This document shows, one piece after another, positions 35,258 through 43,742 of a DNA stretch of 64,000 nucleotides (the first letter of the stretch is position 1; the number at the start of each line of letters is the position of its first letter). Source of the stretch: Magnetococcales bacterium WMHbinv6 (GTDB taxonomy: Bacteria; Pseudomonadota; Magnetococcia; Magnetococcales; Magnetaquicoccaceae); contig PDZV01000009.1 of the NCBI GenBank assembly GCA_002753135.1, positions 1 through 64,000 on the forward strand. Direction: 5' to 3'. Both the position numbers and the translations under genes were made by a program. Under the pieces are notes generated by a model. It made no database searches and was not told where the DNA came from. It saw only the letters and a program-made list of their open reading frames with translations.

Positions 35258-37558
35258 ATGAGCCAAAAGGAGCCAGTTACTGTTCCCATACCCGCACAGA
35301 ACAACTTGCCGAATGATGCCACCCCAGCAGAAGCGGCCTCTGTTCCTGTGCGCGAACAACGCACTGCATATGACCTGAATCTGGTTACCATTCAGGTCAC
35401 TCCTGGTGTTGTCTGGCTGCAGATTCCTGATGCCGGATTATACATTCTGTGCGGCTCGCCCAGTGAAGTGGTCAAACATCTGGTACTGCGTGGATTGATC
35501 CAGACCATCACCCGCGATGGCGTCACCTATGAAACCGGTCCCAACGCCATTCTGTTGTCGGATTTGTTGGTGCAAAACGGTGGTTTTGCCAACCTGACCG
35601 AATTTCCGGTGCTGCAGATGCTCTACCGGCAGGGAATGATCATTCCTGGTCACCCCAACAATAACGGCATCAAACCCTTGCTGATCGGTTCGGCAACGCA
35701 GGTGCGGGCGCAGATGGAATATATCCATCGCGGCAACTATGGCCTGGTCAGCAAAGAAGAAATTTTGGCCTGCGGCATCGAGGAAGAGATGGCCGATCTG
35801 ATGATGCGGGTCAAACTGAAATTTGCCTTTGGTAAAATTCGCCATCCTTCGGAGCTGCTCGATGCCTTGGAGGTAACCGACGAGGAGAGCCACATTCGCA
35901 ACGGGGTAACGGTGCGTCGGGTTGGTTTTAATCGCTACCGTTTTGCCTATCGCGGGCGCACTGTCGACATAGACATGAATCTGCCCCCCAACACCCTCTA
36001 TCTGCCCTCCTACGCCTTGGGTTACCATCGGATCCAGCAACCCTATTTTGCCGTTTTGCATCGCGGCGAAGGGGATGGTTGGGATCCACACCGGCCCAGC
36101 ATGGCCAGCGTGATCATGCTGCAGGGCCGCATCTATCTGATCGATGCCGCTCCGGCGGTCTTTTATACCCTGAGTGCCCTGGGGATCAATATCAGCGAAG
36201 TGGAGGGTATTTTTCACACCCATGGCCATGATGACCATTTTGCCGGTCTGCCCGCCCTGATCCACTCCGGTCGTCGGCTGAAATATTATGCCACCCCCCT
36301 GGTGCGGGCGGCTGTGGCGAAAAAGTTTGCTGCCTTGATGTTGATGGAGGAGGAACAGTTCGGGCAATTTTTTGAAATTTGCGATTTGATGTTCGATGAA
36401 TGGAACACCTTTGACGGTTTGGATGTGATGCCGATCTATTCACCCCATCCGACCGAAACCAATATTCTGCTTTTTCGCACCTTGGATACCGACGGCTATA
36501 AGACCTATGCCCATTGGGCGGATATTGCCTCGTTTCATGTGCTGGACAAAATGGTCGGTGATGGTCCAGACGATTTACCGGCCAGCTTTGTGGCCAGGAT
36601 CAAGAATAATTATCTGCTTCCGGCAGATATTAAAAAGCTCGATATTGACGGCGGCCTGATTCACGGCAAGGCAGAAGATTTTCGCGACGATCCTTCCGGG
36701 CGGTTGATTCTCTCCCATACCGATCGCCCGCTGACTCTGGAAGAGATGAAAATCGGTTCAGAAACCTCTTTCGGGGCGATGGATATTTTGATTCCCGGTT
36801 ACCAGGATTATCTCTATCCGCGTGCCTTCCGCTATCTGCATGAATTTTTCCCGGAAGTGGATGTGGCGCAAATTCGCATGCTGTTGAACTCGCCGATTCT
36901 GGAATACAACGTCGGCACCATCATCCACCGTTCCAACGAAAACAAGCACACCATCGACATGGTTCTCTCCGGCACGGTCGCCTATCTGGAGTCCACTTTC
37001 GGGGTGCGCAACCATCTTTCTTTTGGTTCACTGATTGGCGTCAATCTGTTTTTTGGCAAACAGAAGGTGTTTGAAGGCACCTATCGTGCCCTCTCCCACT
37101 GCAGCATCATGCGTTTTTCCTATACGCTGTTCCACGCCTTTCTGGAAAACAACGGCATTTTGCATAAAGTGGAACTCATTTTGGACAAAGTGGATTTTCT
37201 GCGCAAAACCTGGTTGTTCGGCGAACAGACCTCCTTTGCCAAACTCGGCGGCATCGCCCGGGAGATGACCACGGTACAACTGGCTGCCGGGGAAGAGTTG
37301 CCGATACCGGAAAGAGCGGCGTTATGGCTGGTGGCACAAGGGGCGATGCAGGTGTGCAGTCGGCAGGGAGCGGTATTGGAAGTGGTCAAGGGTGGTGGCT
37401 TTATCGGCGAATCCCTCTATTTTGAAGCACAACACAACTGGCGCTTCCGCGCCGAACAGGCAACCTTGCTCTACTGCGTCCACAAGGAAGATCTGCTCGA
37501 CATTCCCATCGTCCACTGGAAAATGTTGGAAATTTTTGCCAAGCGGAAAAGCTTGTAG
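35258..37558 (+). CDS. Metallo-beta-lactamase protein fused to a cyclic-nucleotide-binding domain
   Basis: 766 residues. An unfamiliar N-terminal region (~40-240) includes 'VTPGVVWLQIPDAGLYILCG' and 'RVGFNRYRFAYRGRTVDIDM'. Then comes a metallo-beta-lactamase-like domain whose metal motif is 'HTHGHDDHFAGLP' (His320, His322, Asp325/Asp326, His327). Later metal ligands are less clear but 'AHWADIA' and 'LILSHTDRP' are candidates. The C-terminal ~200 residues hold one or two cNMP-type folds ('NHLSFGSLIGVNLFFGKQK', 'LEVVKGGGFIGESLYFEAQ'). The protein is soluble. Domain order and length are unusual, and it looks like a regulated hydrolase or sensor. It sits 110 bases downstream of secA and may be read from the same transcript. 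Confidence 0.78.
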   Translation: MSQKEPVTVPIPAQNNLPNDATPAEAASVPVREQRTAYDLNLVTIQVTPGVVWLQIPDAGLYILCGSPSEVVKHLVLRGLIQTITRDGVTYETGPNAILLSDLLVQNGGFANLTEFPVLQMLYRQGMIIPGHPNNNGIKPLLIGSATQVRAQMEYIHRGNYGLVSKEEILACGIEEEMADLMMRVKLKFAFGKIRHPSELLDALEVTDEESHIRNGVTVRRVGFNRYRFAYRGRTVDIDMNLPPNTLYLPSYALGYHRIQQPYFAVLHRGEGDGWDPHRPSMASVIMLQGRIYLIDAAPAVFYTLSALGINISEVEGIFHTHGHDDHFAGLPALIHSGRRLKYYATPLVRAAVAKKFAALMLMEEEQFGQFFEICDLMFDEWNTFDGLDVMPIYSPHPTETNILLFRTLDTDGYKTYAHWADIASFHVLDKMVGDGPDDLPASFVARIKNNYLLPADIKKLDIDGGLIHGKAEDFRDDPSGRLILSHTDRPLTLEEMKIGSETSFGAMDILIPGYQDYLYPRAFRYLHEFFPEVDVAQIRMLLNSPILEYNVGTIIHRSNENKHTIDMVLSGTVAYLESTFGVRNHLSFGSLIGVNLFFGKQKVFEGTYRALSHCSIMRFSYTLFHAFLENNGILHKVELILDKVDFLRKTWLFGEQTSFAKLGGIAREMTTVQLAAGEELPIPERAALWLVAQGAMQVCSRQGAVLEVVKGGGFIGESLYFEAQHNWRFRAEQATLLYCVHKEDLLDIPIVHWKMLEIFAKRKSL

Positions 37559-37570
37559 TGTGACTCTGGC

Positions 37571-37608
37571 AATACAGCGGGGGAGGTCAGCGCCTTCCCC
37601 GCTGTATT
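37571..37608. terminator. Bidirectional hairpin between convergent genes
   Basis: Sixteen-base arms (37571-37586 and 37593-37608) with one mismatch around a six-base loop, GC-rich in the middle with A/T ends, lie between the convergent MBL-cNMP and OmpA-family genes. A second hairpin, GGCCCGG/CCGGGCC (37619-37625, 37633-37639), lies next to the OmpA gene's stop. Confidence 0.75.
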
Positions 37609-37644
37609 CAGTGCGACAGGCCCGGCCAGCGACCGGGCCGGGGA

Positions 37645-38298
37645 CTATTTGAGAACTTTCAACTCCACACGACGGTTTTCGGACCGGCCTGCTTCGTTGG
37701 CGTTGCTGGCCACCGGTTTTTCCAAACCATAGCCATTGGCGCTCAGACGGTTTTTGTTGATGCCCTGGCTGACAAAATAGTTCATCACCGTGGTGGCGCG
37801 TGCCATCGACAGTTTTTTGTTGTAGGGTGCCTTGCCGACGTTGTCGGTGTGGCCTTGAATTTCCACCTTCAGGTTGGGATTCTTCTGCAACACCGTCAGG
37901 GTCTCACGCAAACCGCTGGCATCCTTCGATTCGATCTGGGCGCTGTTGGTGCGGAAGTTTAAATTTTTTACCACCCAGCAGCCGACACTGTTGACCGGGG
38001 CACCTTTCGGCGTACCGGGGCACTTGTCTTTGTCGTCGGTCACCCCATCGCCATCTTCATCACCAGGAGGCGGCGGCGCTTTTGCAACAGGCGGGGGCGG
38101 CGGCGGAGCAGCCGGTTGACCTTCCGGTTTACAGAAATAACACTGCGTACCAGCCTGACCCAGACCGGTCCGACCATCGTTGGGATGCCATTGGGTAAAT
38201 CCACCATAGCTCCACTGCCCCGGAGGAGCCGCTTCAACAGTAGCAACGGCCAGCAAAGCCGCTGCACCCAGCATGACTGCAATTTGGGTGACTTTCAT
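37645..38298 (-). CDS. OmpA-family outer-membrane protein with calcium-type repeat
   Basis: 217 residues. A signal peptide ('IAVMLGAAALLAVATVEA') precedes a short mature N-terminus with a CxxC ('QCYFCKPEG'). A proline-rich linker and a thrombospondin type-3-like acidic repeat 'DEDGDGVTDDKDKCPGTPKG' follow. The C-terminal ~105 residues are a canonical OmpA peptidoglycan-binding domain ('VEIQGHTDNVGKAPYNKKLS', 'ARATTVMNYFVSQGI', 'NRLSANGYG', 'GRSENRRVEL'). There is no beta-barrel, so it is a periplasmic peptidoglycan-associated protein. The start is the ATG at 38298; a frame to 38346 lacks a signal-peptide start. Confidence 0.93.
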   Translation of the reverse strand: MKVTQIAVMLGAAALLAVATVEAAPPGQWSYGGFTQWHPNDGRTGLGQAGTQCYFCKPEGQPAAPPPPPPVAKAPPPPGDEDGDGVTDDKDKCPGTPKGAPVNSVGCWVVKNLNFRTNSAQIESKDASGLRETLTVLQKNPNLKVEIQGHTDNVGKAPYNKKLSMARATTVMNYFVSQGINKNRLSANGYGLEKPVASNANEAGRSENRRVELKVLK

Positions 38299-38559
38299 CG
38301 GGATAACAATTCCTTTACTCTGGGATGGTTGAAACAAAACAGCCACTCACCGTCGGCGACCGCCGCGCCAGTATCGCGCAGTCTGCCGCCGTGATGGCAA
38401 CAAAACACAAAGCAACTTCTTAACGAAGTCATTAACCACCCTTCATTGTAACCACCATGACCGCCGGGTGCAATCTTTTTTGCTTGCCAGTTCTGCCTGA
38501 TTCACCGCACAATCCAACCCAGTCAGCTGTTTCCATCGCCTTTTAAGCCTGAAAAAACC

Positions 38560-39375
38560 ATGTCGCTTGCACCGATCCCTCCCCCCGCCTCTGTCCAAGC
38601 TGTGCTGGCTGCTGTACTGGCTGCGGTGCTGCAGCGTACCGGGCATGGTCTGGGACGCTTCGCCTATATGTCTGGCAACCTGGTGGCCGGTTTTTTCCAT
38701 ACCTCCTCCGGGCGCTATCGCTATCTGCTCAAACATACTATCCAACAAATCTATTTTACCGCTCTGCAAAGTTATCAACTGGTCTTTTTTATCGGTCTGG
38801 CGCTGGGTATCCTGATGGTGGTACCAATGGTCTCACTGGGCTTTACCGATGTTGATATGCTCAGTTCGCTGATGTCCAAGGTATTGTTTCAACAATTGAT
38901 CCCCTTCATCACCGCCATTGTCGCCATCGGACGCTCTGGAACCGCCATCACCTCGGAAATTGCCAGCATGCAAAGCCAACAGGCCATCGACATGCTGTTG
39001 CTGCAGGGCATCGATCCCCATCATCTGCTGGTACAACCCCGGGTGATCGGCATGACCTTTTCGATGATGTTGCTGACCATCTGGATGATCGCCGGTGCCA
39101 TTCTGGGGGCCAGCAGCATCGTCTTGATGGTCGATGATGCCGGTTGGTTGCCAGTCATCCGCGCCAGCGCCAACAGGCTCAGTCTGGGCGAATGGGGACT
39201 TATGGCTTTGATGATGCTCTGGTTCGGCATGGCAATTGGCACCATCCACTGCTATTACGGCTTGCAATCGGCCAACGCCGTGCAGACCGCCATGAATCTG
39301 CCCAAGGCGTTTGTGCGCTCCTTCCTCAGTTGTCTGCTGGTGATCACCCTCTTTTCTCTGGTCCGTTATGGCTGA
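38560..39375 (+). CDS. mlaE: MlaE-type ABC transporter permease
   Basis: 271 residues of the MlaE permease family: an amphipathic N-terminal part ('YLLKHTIQQIYFTALQSYQL'), five to six membrane helices and the conserved 'AIVAIGRSGTAITSEIASMQ' coupling region, followed by 'QAIDMLLLQGIDP' and 'LVQPRVIGM'. Together with MlaF and MlaD it forms the inner-membrane complex that moves phospholipids between the inner and outer membranes. It overlaps the next gene by eight bases. It starts 260 bases from the divergent OmpA gene; the 'MSLAP' ATG is used. Confidence 0.92.
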   Translation: MSLAPIPPPASVQAVLAAVLAAVLQRTGHGLGRFAYMSGNLVAGFFHTSSGRYRYLLKHTIQQIYFTALQSYQLVFFIGLALGILMVVPMVSLGFTDVDMLSSLMSKVLFQQLIPFITAIVAIGRSGTAITSEIASMQSQQAIDMLLLQGIDPHHLLVQPRVIGMTFSMMLLTIWMIAGAILGASSIVLMVDDAGWLPVIRASANRLSLGEWGLMALMMLWFGMAIGTIHCYYGLQSANAVQTAMNLPKAFVRSFLSCLLVITLFSLVRYG

Positions 39376-40069
39376 TCCCATTCTGCACTTGAAAAGGGTG
39401 GTTCTTCCCTTTCAGGAACCGACACCGGCCATCGATCTGGTGATCCATACCGGCGAAATCTGGCTGATCGACGGCCCGGCCAAGTCAGGCAAAACCACGC
39501 TGTTCAAAGTCATGTCCGGCCTGATTCAACCCCATGGCGGGGAGATCATCCTTTTCGGTAATTCGCTGCGCCGGATCAGCAACCGGACTCTGGCCCGACT
39601 GCGTCGGCGCATGGGGGTACTGTTGGAAGGAGATGGCTTGATCCCCTCCTGGAGTATCTATGATAATCTGGCTCTGCCCTGGCGTTACCATGATCTGCTC
39701 TCGGAACAGGCTCTGCAACAGACCCTTGTTGCCCTGCTGCAACAATTCGACGAAGAGGAAGAGTTGCTCTACCGGGTGGCCGCCACCTTGACCATCGAAC
39801 AACGGCGACGCATGGCTGTGCTGCGCAGCCTGCAAAACGATCCCTCTCTGCTGCTGCTCGATAACGATGGTGTCGCCAGCTATCTGGAACGATTGATGCC
39901 CTACCTGCAGCGGCGACTGGATGACCATTCACTGGCGTTAGTGCTGCGCGGCACTGCCGCCATGGCCCGTTATTTACCTGCAGATCGTCTGCATCGGGCC
40001 ACCCTGCGCGCCGGCACGTTACATCTTCATGCCAACCCTTCTCACCTGGATCAGCGGAGTGTCACCTGA
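39368..40069 (+). CDS. mlaF: Degenerate MlaF-like ABC ATPase
   Basis: 233 residues in the MlaF position of the operon. Walker A is intact ('IDGPAKSGKTTLFKVMSGL'). The Q-loop Gln is Glu ('RRMGVLLEGDGLIPSW'). The LSGGQ signature is replaced by 'AATLTIEQRRRMAVLRSLQ'. Walker B reads 'SLLLLDNDGVASYL', so the catalytic Glu of 'DEP' is absent, and the switch His ('VTHD') is lost ('LALVLRGTAAM'). Nucleotide binding may persist but hydrolysis looks impaired. The gene is open and full length, so it is conserved as a protein. It overlaps mlaE, and mlaD follows. Confidence 0.8.
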   Translation: MADPILHLKRVVLPFQEPTPAIDLVIHTGEIWLIDGPAKSGKTTLFKVMSGLIQPHGGEIILFGNSLRRISNRTLARLRRRMGVLLEGDGLIPSWSIYDNLALPWRYHDLLSEQALQQTLVALLQQFDEEEELLYRVAATLTIEQRRRMAVLRSLQNDPSLLLLDNDGVASYLERLMPYLQRRLDDHSLALVLRGTAAMARYLPADRLHRATLRAGTLHLHANPSHLDQRSVT

Positions 40070-40103
40070 TGAAACCACCCTCTCCCCCCGCGAGGTAGGC
40101 CGC

Positions 40104-41168
40104 ATGTCCGACCTTATCTCCTGGCGCAATCGGGATCGCCGCTTCAAACAAAGCGTCACCCTGTTTATTTTTCTCAGCATGCTGCTGGTGCTGGGTATGG
40201 TCTGGTTGGGCAACACCAACAACAATCCCTTTGATGCCAAATACAACCTGCACAGCGAAACGGCCCATGCTGAAACGTTGAAAATTGATACCCCCGTCAC
40301 TTTGGCCGGCATTCTGGTTGGACGGGTCAGCGATTTGCAGTTTACCGCCGACAATAAAATTCGCATTACCATCCGGGTGCTGAAAAAACATATGCAGCGC
40401 ATCCGGCAAAATTCGGTCCTCAATCTGGTCAAACCGATGGTTGGCACCGCTTCGTTGGACATCAGCCTGGGCTCACCCAGCCATGCCACTCTGCAACCGG
40501 AGCAGATGATCACCTTTGGGCAGAGCAAAGAGTTGACCGACATGTTGGCGCAAGTACCCGCCATTCTTGAACATGTCGAAAAGGTGGCGGCCAACGTCCG
40601 CGATTTGACCGCCCAACTGTTGACCGTGGAAGGTCCCTTCCAGCAAACCCTGCAGCAGGCCAACGCCACGCTCAGCGAAACCTCGCAGTTGGGGCGCACG
40701 GTCAACCAGAAGGGCCCCAACGTACAACAGACCATCGATCACATGGAATCTGTCGCCCGCGATGCAGCCCTGCTGATGCAGCAGGTGCGCCATTCCACCC
40801 CGACCATGATCAGCGGACTGCATGCGTCAGCCAACCGCTCTCTGCAGCAGGTGGAGCAAAGTGTCGCTGAAATGCAAAAGCTGCTCAAACAGTTGCAACC
40901 GCTCATCGGGCAAGCGCAAGGGGTGTTGCAGCACGGCAACCGGATTGCCGCTGATGTGGCCAAAATAACGGGTCAATTGGCCCAGGTCAGCCCGGAAATT
41001 CCTGTTCTGCTCTATCAAGGGCAAGAGACCATGCGTGAGGCGGAAACCTTGATGCACAAAGTCAATCACTCCATCCTCTTTGGCTCCTCCACTGAGCCGG
41101 AAGCGGGCCATGGCCGCCTGAGTGAGACGCCCCGTGATTTACCGATGTTGCCGGTTGCGACCCCATGA
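40104..41168 (+). CDS. mlaD: MlaD-type MCE-domain lipid-binding protein
   Basis: 354 residues. One N-terminal membrane helix ('SVTLFIFLSMLLVLGMVWLG') anchors an MCE domain (~45-130: 'VTLAGILVGRVSDLQFTADN', 'GTASLDISLGS'). A long helical region (~150-325) of repeated heptads ('VQQTIDHMESVARDAALLMQ', 'ANRSLQQVEQSVAEMQKLLK') follows. MCE hexamers form a hydrophobic pore, and extended helices can form a tube across the periplasm. It is longer than E. coli MlaD (~180), closer to PqiB- or LetB-like or plant-type arrangements. The ATG at 40104 has AGG upstream. The stop overlaps an upstream ATG of the next gene. Confidence 0.9.
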   Translation: MSDLISWRNRDRRFKQSVTLFIFLSMLLVLGMVWLGNTNNNPFDAKYNLHSETAHAETLKIDTPVTLAGILVGRVSDLQFTADNKIRITIRVLKKHMQRIRQNSVLNLVKPMVGTASLDISLGSPSHATLQPEQMITFGQSKELTDMLAQVPAILEHVEKVAANVRDLTAQLLTVEGPFQQTLQQANATLSETSQLGRTVNQKGPNVQQTIDHMESVARDAALLMQQVRHSTPTMISGLHASANRSLQQVEQSVAEMQKLLKQLQPLIGQAQGVLQHGNRIAADVAKITGQLAQVSPEIPVLLYQGQETMREAETLMHKVNHSILFGSSTEPEAGHGRLSETPRDLPMLPVATP

Positions 41169-41185
41169 CCGGCAAGGAGATGATG

Positions 41186-42058
41186 ATGACAACCCCTCTC
41201 TTCCCGCGTTTGCTGTTGCTCTCCCTGTTGCTCACCGGCTGTCTGGGAGGAGCCTCGGCCCCACCCCTGGCAGAAAAAGGGGAGGCCAGCCGACAAAAGG
41301 CGGCCCGCCTGTTTCGCGAATGCCGCACCGGTCTGGCGCTGAGCGAATACCGCAAGGTTCTGTATCTTGCCGAACTGCGTGATGACCGGCCTGCCATCGC
41401 CTCTGCCTTGCTCAACCTGGGCGTCATTCAACTGGTGCGCGGCGACTGGCAGGAGGCAGAAATCGCGTTGCGCCTCGCCGCACAGCGTTACCTGCAACTC
41501 AATGACCATCCAGGCCGCCAGGAGGCAGAGAGCCACCTGGCCACGGTGCAGATCAAACAAGGCCGCCATCACGAAGGGTTGCAGGCCCTGCAACAACTCT
41601 GGCAACAACTGGCGACGGAACCAGCCTCCCCGCTACGGGTACGGATACTCAACGGCATGGCCATCGCCCACAAATCACTGGGACAACTGGAAGAGGCGCA
41701 ACAGGCACTGCTGCAGGCCGAACAGGAGAGTGATGCAAGCGCCAACCGTACCGATCTGGCCACCGTGCGGATGAACCGGGCGCGACTGTTGTTGCAACAA
41801 GGGGCGTTGCCGGCGGCGCAACAGCAAGCAAACTCGGCGCTGGAATTGGATCGGGCAGCAGAACATCTGCTCGGCATCGGGGCCGATCTGCTGCTGTTGG
41901 GGGTGATCAGCGAACGGCAAGGGGAGAAGGCGCAGGCACAAAGCTATTGGCGTCAAGCCGCTTCGATCTGGGAGTATTGCGGTCTGGATCGACAACGCAT
42001 CTTTGCTGCCAACGGCATCGCCGACCCGTTGCCTGCCAAAAAAACGCCCGGAGATTGA
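41186..42058 (+). CDS. TPR-containing lipoprotein of the Mla cluster
   Basis: 290 residues. A lipoprotein signal 'RLLLLSLLLTGC' ends in the lipobox LTGC. The rest is six or so TPR helical pairs ('LGVIQLVRGDWQEAEIALRL', 'SHLATVQIKQGRHHEGLQAL', 'LGQLEEAQQALLQAEQES'). The ATG at 41186 has AAGGAG six bases upstream; two further in-frame ATGs and one overlapping mlaD's stop (41165) lie just before it. In Mla/Pqi-type operons an outer-membrane lipoprotein completes the path, so this may serve as a docking protein at the outer membrane. The TPR fold is visible; the role is inferred. Confidence 0.85.
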   Translation: MTTPLFPRLLLLSLLLTGCLGGASAPPLAEKGEASRQKAARLFRECRTGLALSEYRKVLYLAELRDDRPAIASALLNLGVIQLVRGDWQEAEIALRLAAQRYLQLNDHPGRQEAESHLATVQIKQGRHHEGLQALQQLWQQLATEPASPLRVRILNGMAIAHKSLGQLEEAQQALLQAEQESDASANRTDLATVRMNRARLLLQQGALPAAQQQANSALELDRAAEHLLGIGADLLLLGVISERQGEKAQAQSYWRQAASIWEYCGLDRQRIFAANGIADPLPAKKTPGD

Positions 42059-42114
42059 CCCAGACAACCACAAGCCCGACCGGCTTTACGCCCCGGCAGA
42101 AGCGGCAACCTGAT

Positions 42115-42138
42115 CGGTTATTTGGTCGGTTATTTGGT
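42115..42138. repeat. Two tandem 12-bp repeats
   Basis: CGGTTATTTGGT occurs twice in exact tandem (42115-42126, 42127-42138), followed by a partial third unit. It lies in the short gap between the convergent TPR lipoprotein and tsaD genes. Confidence 0.6.
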
Positions 42139-42215
42139 CGGTAACGGATACCTCCTGCAGCACATCCTGCAGGGCCTGCAGCTTGAATTCGATCGAAGCT
42201 GTTGCTGACGCCTGT

Positions 42216-43277
42216 TCATCGGACCAGCGTCACCTTTTGCTGCCCAACCGGCACCGGCGGCAGCTCACTGAGCGGCCAGCGTGGGCGCACGGTCAGTGCG
42301 GCATCATGTCGGGCTCCGCGCTGCAACCGTTCTGCGGCGGCCAGCGCAATCATGGCACCGTTATCGGTACAAAAAGAGAGCGGTGGCGCAAAGACGGCGA
42401 TGCGCGGCGATGCCCGCTCCTGCAGCAACTGGCGCAAACGTTGATTGGCCCCCACACCACCGGCAACCAACAAACGTCGACAACCCACCGCCCGGCAGGC
42501 AGCCAAGGATTTTTCCACCAGCACCTCCACCAACGCCTCCTGATAAGAGGCGGCAATATCCCGTGCGGCCTGCCGGTCATCACCCGGCGGATGGCTCAAC
42601 AAATGGGTGCGCAAAGCGGTTTTCAGGCCGGAAAAGGAAAAATCAAACCGTTGCCGATCCAACCAGGCACGGGGAAATCGAATCGCCTGCCGATCCCCCC
42701 CCTCTGCCAGGGCAGCGATGGCCGGACCGCCGGGATAACTCAACCCCAACAGACGGGCCCCTTTATCAAACGCCTCCCCAGCCGCATCATCCCGGGTCTG
42801 CCCCAACAGCGTATAGACTCCAAAGGCTTCAGCATGCAACAGCAAGGAGTGTCCCCCCGAAACCAGCAGGGCGACAAAAGGAAAGGTACAGCCACTCTCC
42901 GCCTCGCCAACCCGGCGCAGAAAGGGGCTCATCAGGTGACCTTCCATGTGATGGATACCCAGCAACGGCTTTTGCAAAGCCAACGCCAGCCCTTTGGCCA
43001 CCGAGAGACCGACCAGCAGGCCACCGATCAACCCCGGGCCGGCGGTCACGGCAATGGCCGTCAATTGGGCTGCCTGACGCCCGGCACGCTGCAACGCCTC
43101 GCTGACCACCGGATAGATATTGTGAATATGGGCCCGGCTGGCCAACTCCGGCACCACGCCGCCATATTCGGCATGCACCTCCACCTGCCCCTGAACCACG
43201 TTGGACAAAACCACTCCCTCTTCGACGATGGCCGCCGAAGTTTCATCACAACTGCTTTCAATCCCTAAAATGGTCAT
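42216..43277 (-). CDS. tsaD: tRNA N6-adenosine threonylcarbamoyltransferase
   Basis: 353 residues, full length. The ASKHA-fold metal site 'GIHHMEGHLMSPF' supplies the two His of HxxxH. Other marks are 'ILGIESSCDETSAAIVEEG', 'VTAGPGLIGGLLVGLSVAKG', 'LVSGGHSLLL', 'DDAAGEAFDKGARLLGLSYP', 'FDFSFSGLKTALRT' and 'LLVAGGVGANQRLRQLL'. TsaD transfers the threonylcarbamoyl group to A37 of ANN-reading tRNAs, with TsaB and TsaE elsewhere. It is the step before TcdA, which is also in this window. The ATG is at 43277, 36 bases after the lone receiver gene. Confidence 0.97.
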   Translation of the reverse strand: MTILGIESSCDETSAAIVEEGVVLSNVVQGQVEVHAEYGGVVPELASRAHIHNIYPVVSEALQRAGRQAAQLTAIAVTAGPGLIGGLLVGLSVAKGLALALQKPLLGIHHMEGHLMSPFLRRVGEAESGCTFPFVALLVSGGHSLLLHAEAFGVYTLLGQTRDDAAGEAFDKGARLLGLSYPGGPAIAALAEGGDRQAIRFPRAWLDRQRFDFSFSGLKTALRTHLLSHPPGDDRQAARDIAASYQEALVEVLVEKSLAACRAVGCRRLLVAGGVGANQRLRQLLQERASPRIAVFAPPLSFCTDNGAMIALAAAERLQRGARHDAALTVRPRWPLSELPPVPVGQQKVTLVR

Positions 43278-43313
43278 TTGCTTCTACACGCTCCGCCAGC
43301 ACGGCACAGAGAG

Positions 43314-43742
43314 TCAGGGGGAAGAGGAGAGATCGACAGAGACGGGCGTTGTTTCGTCCGCAGGGAAGAGAGGTTGCAATACTTCGGTGACAAGTTCCAA
43401 CAACTCTTTGCGGGTGAACGGTTTGGCCATGGTGCGAAAGGCACCCATTTTGCGGGCAATCTGCAGGCTGGTTTCTGATGTCAGAATCATGCCACCCCCG
43501 GAGAGGGCGATAACCCGTGTTTCCGGATCTCTGCTGAGCAATTCCCGAATCACCGCCAAACCATCGGTACCGGGCATGAGAATATCGGTAATGACCAGCG
43601 CAATCCGACGCTGATCAAACATTTTTAATCCCTCTTCACCACCATGCGCCAACAATACCGTATATCCGGCATCCTCCAGGATCGATTTTACCAGATAGCG
43701 TACACCCGGATCATCATCGATCACCAGAATGGTTGGGTTCAT
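43314..43742 (-). CDS. Stand-alone receiver-domain response regulator
   Basis: 142 residues made of one CheY-like receiver: acidic pair 'LVIDDDPGVRYLV', phospho-acceptor Asp in 'LVITDILMPGTDGLAV', Ser/Thr 'VIALSGGG', and Lys in 'RTMAKPFTRKELLEL'. A short acidic tail carries no output domain. It overlaps the OmpR-type gene by four bases (ATGA), so the two are made together. With the HPt protein upstream this may be a phosphorelay module or a phosphate sink. No histidine kinase adjoins it. Confidence 0.92.
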   Translation of the reverse strand: MNPTILVIDDDPGVRYLVKSILEDAGYTVLLAHGGEEGLKMFDQRRIALVITDILMPGTDGLAVIRELLSRDPETRVIALSGGGMILTSETSLQIARKMGAFRTMAKPFTRKELLELVTEVLQPLFPADETTPVSVDLSSSP

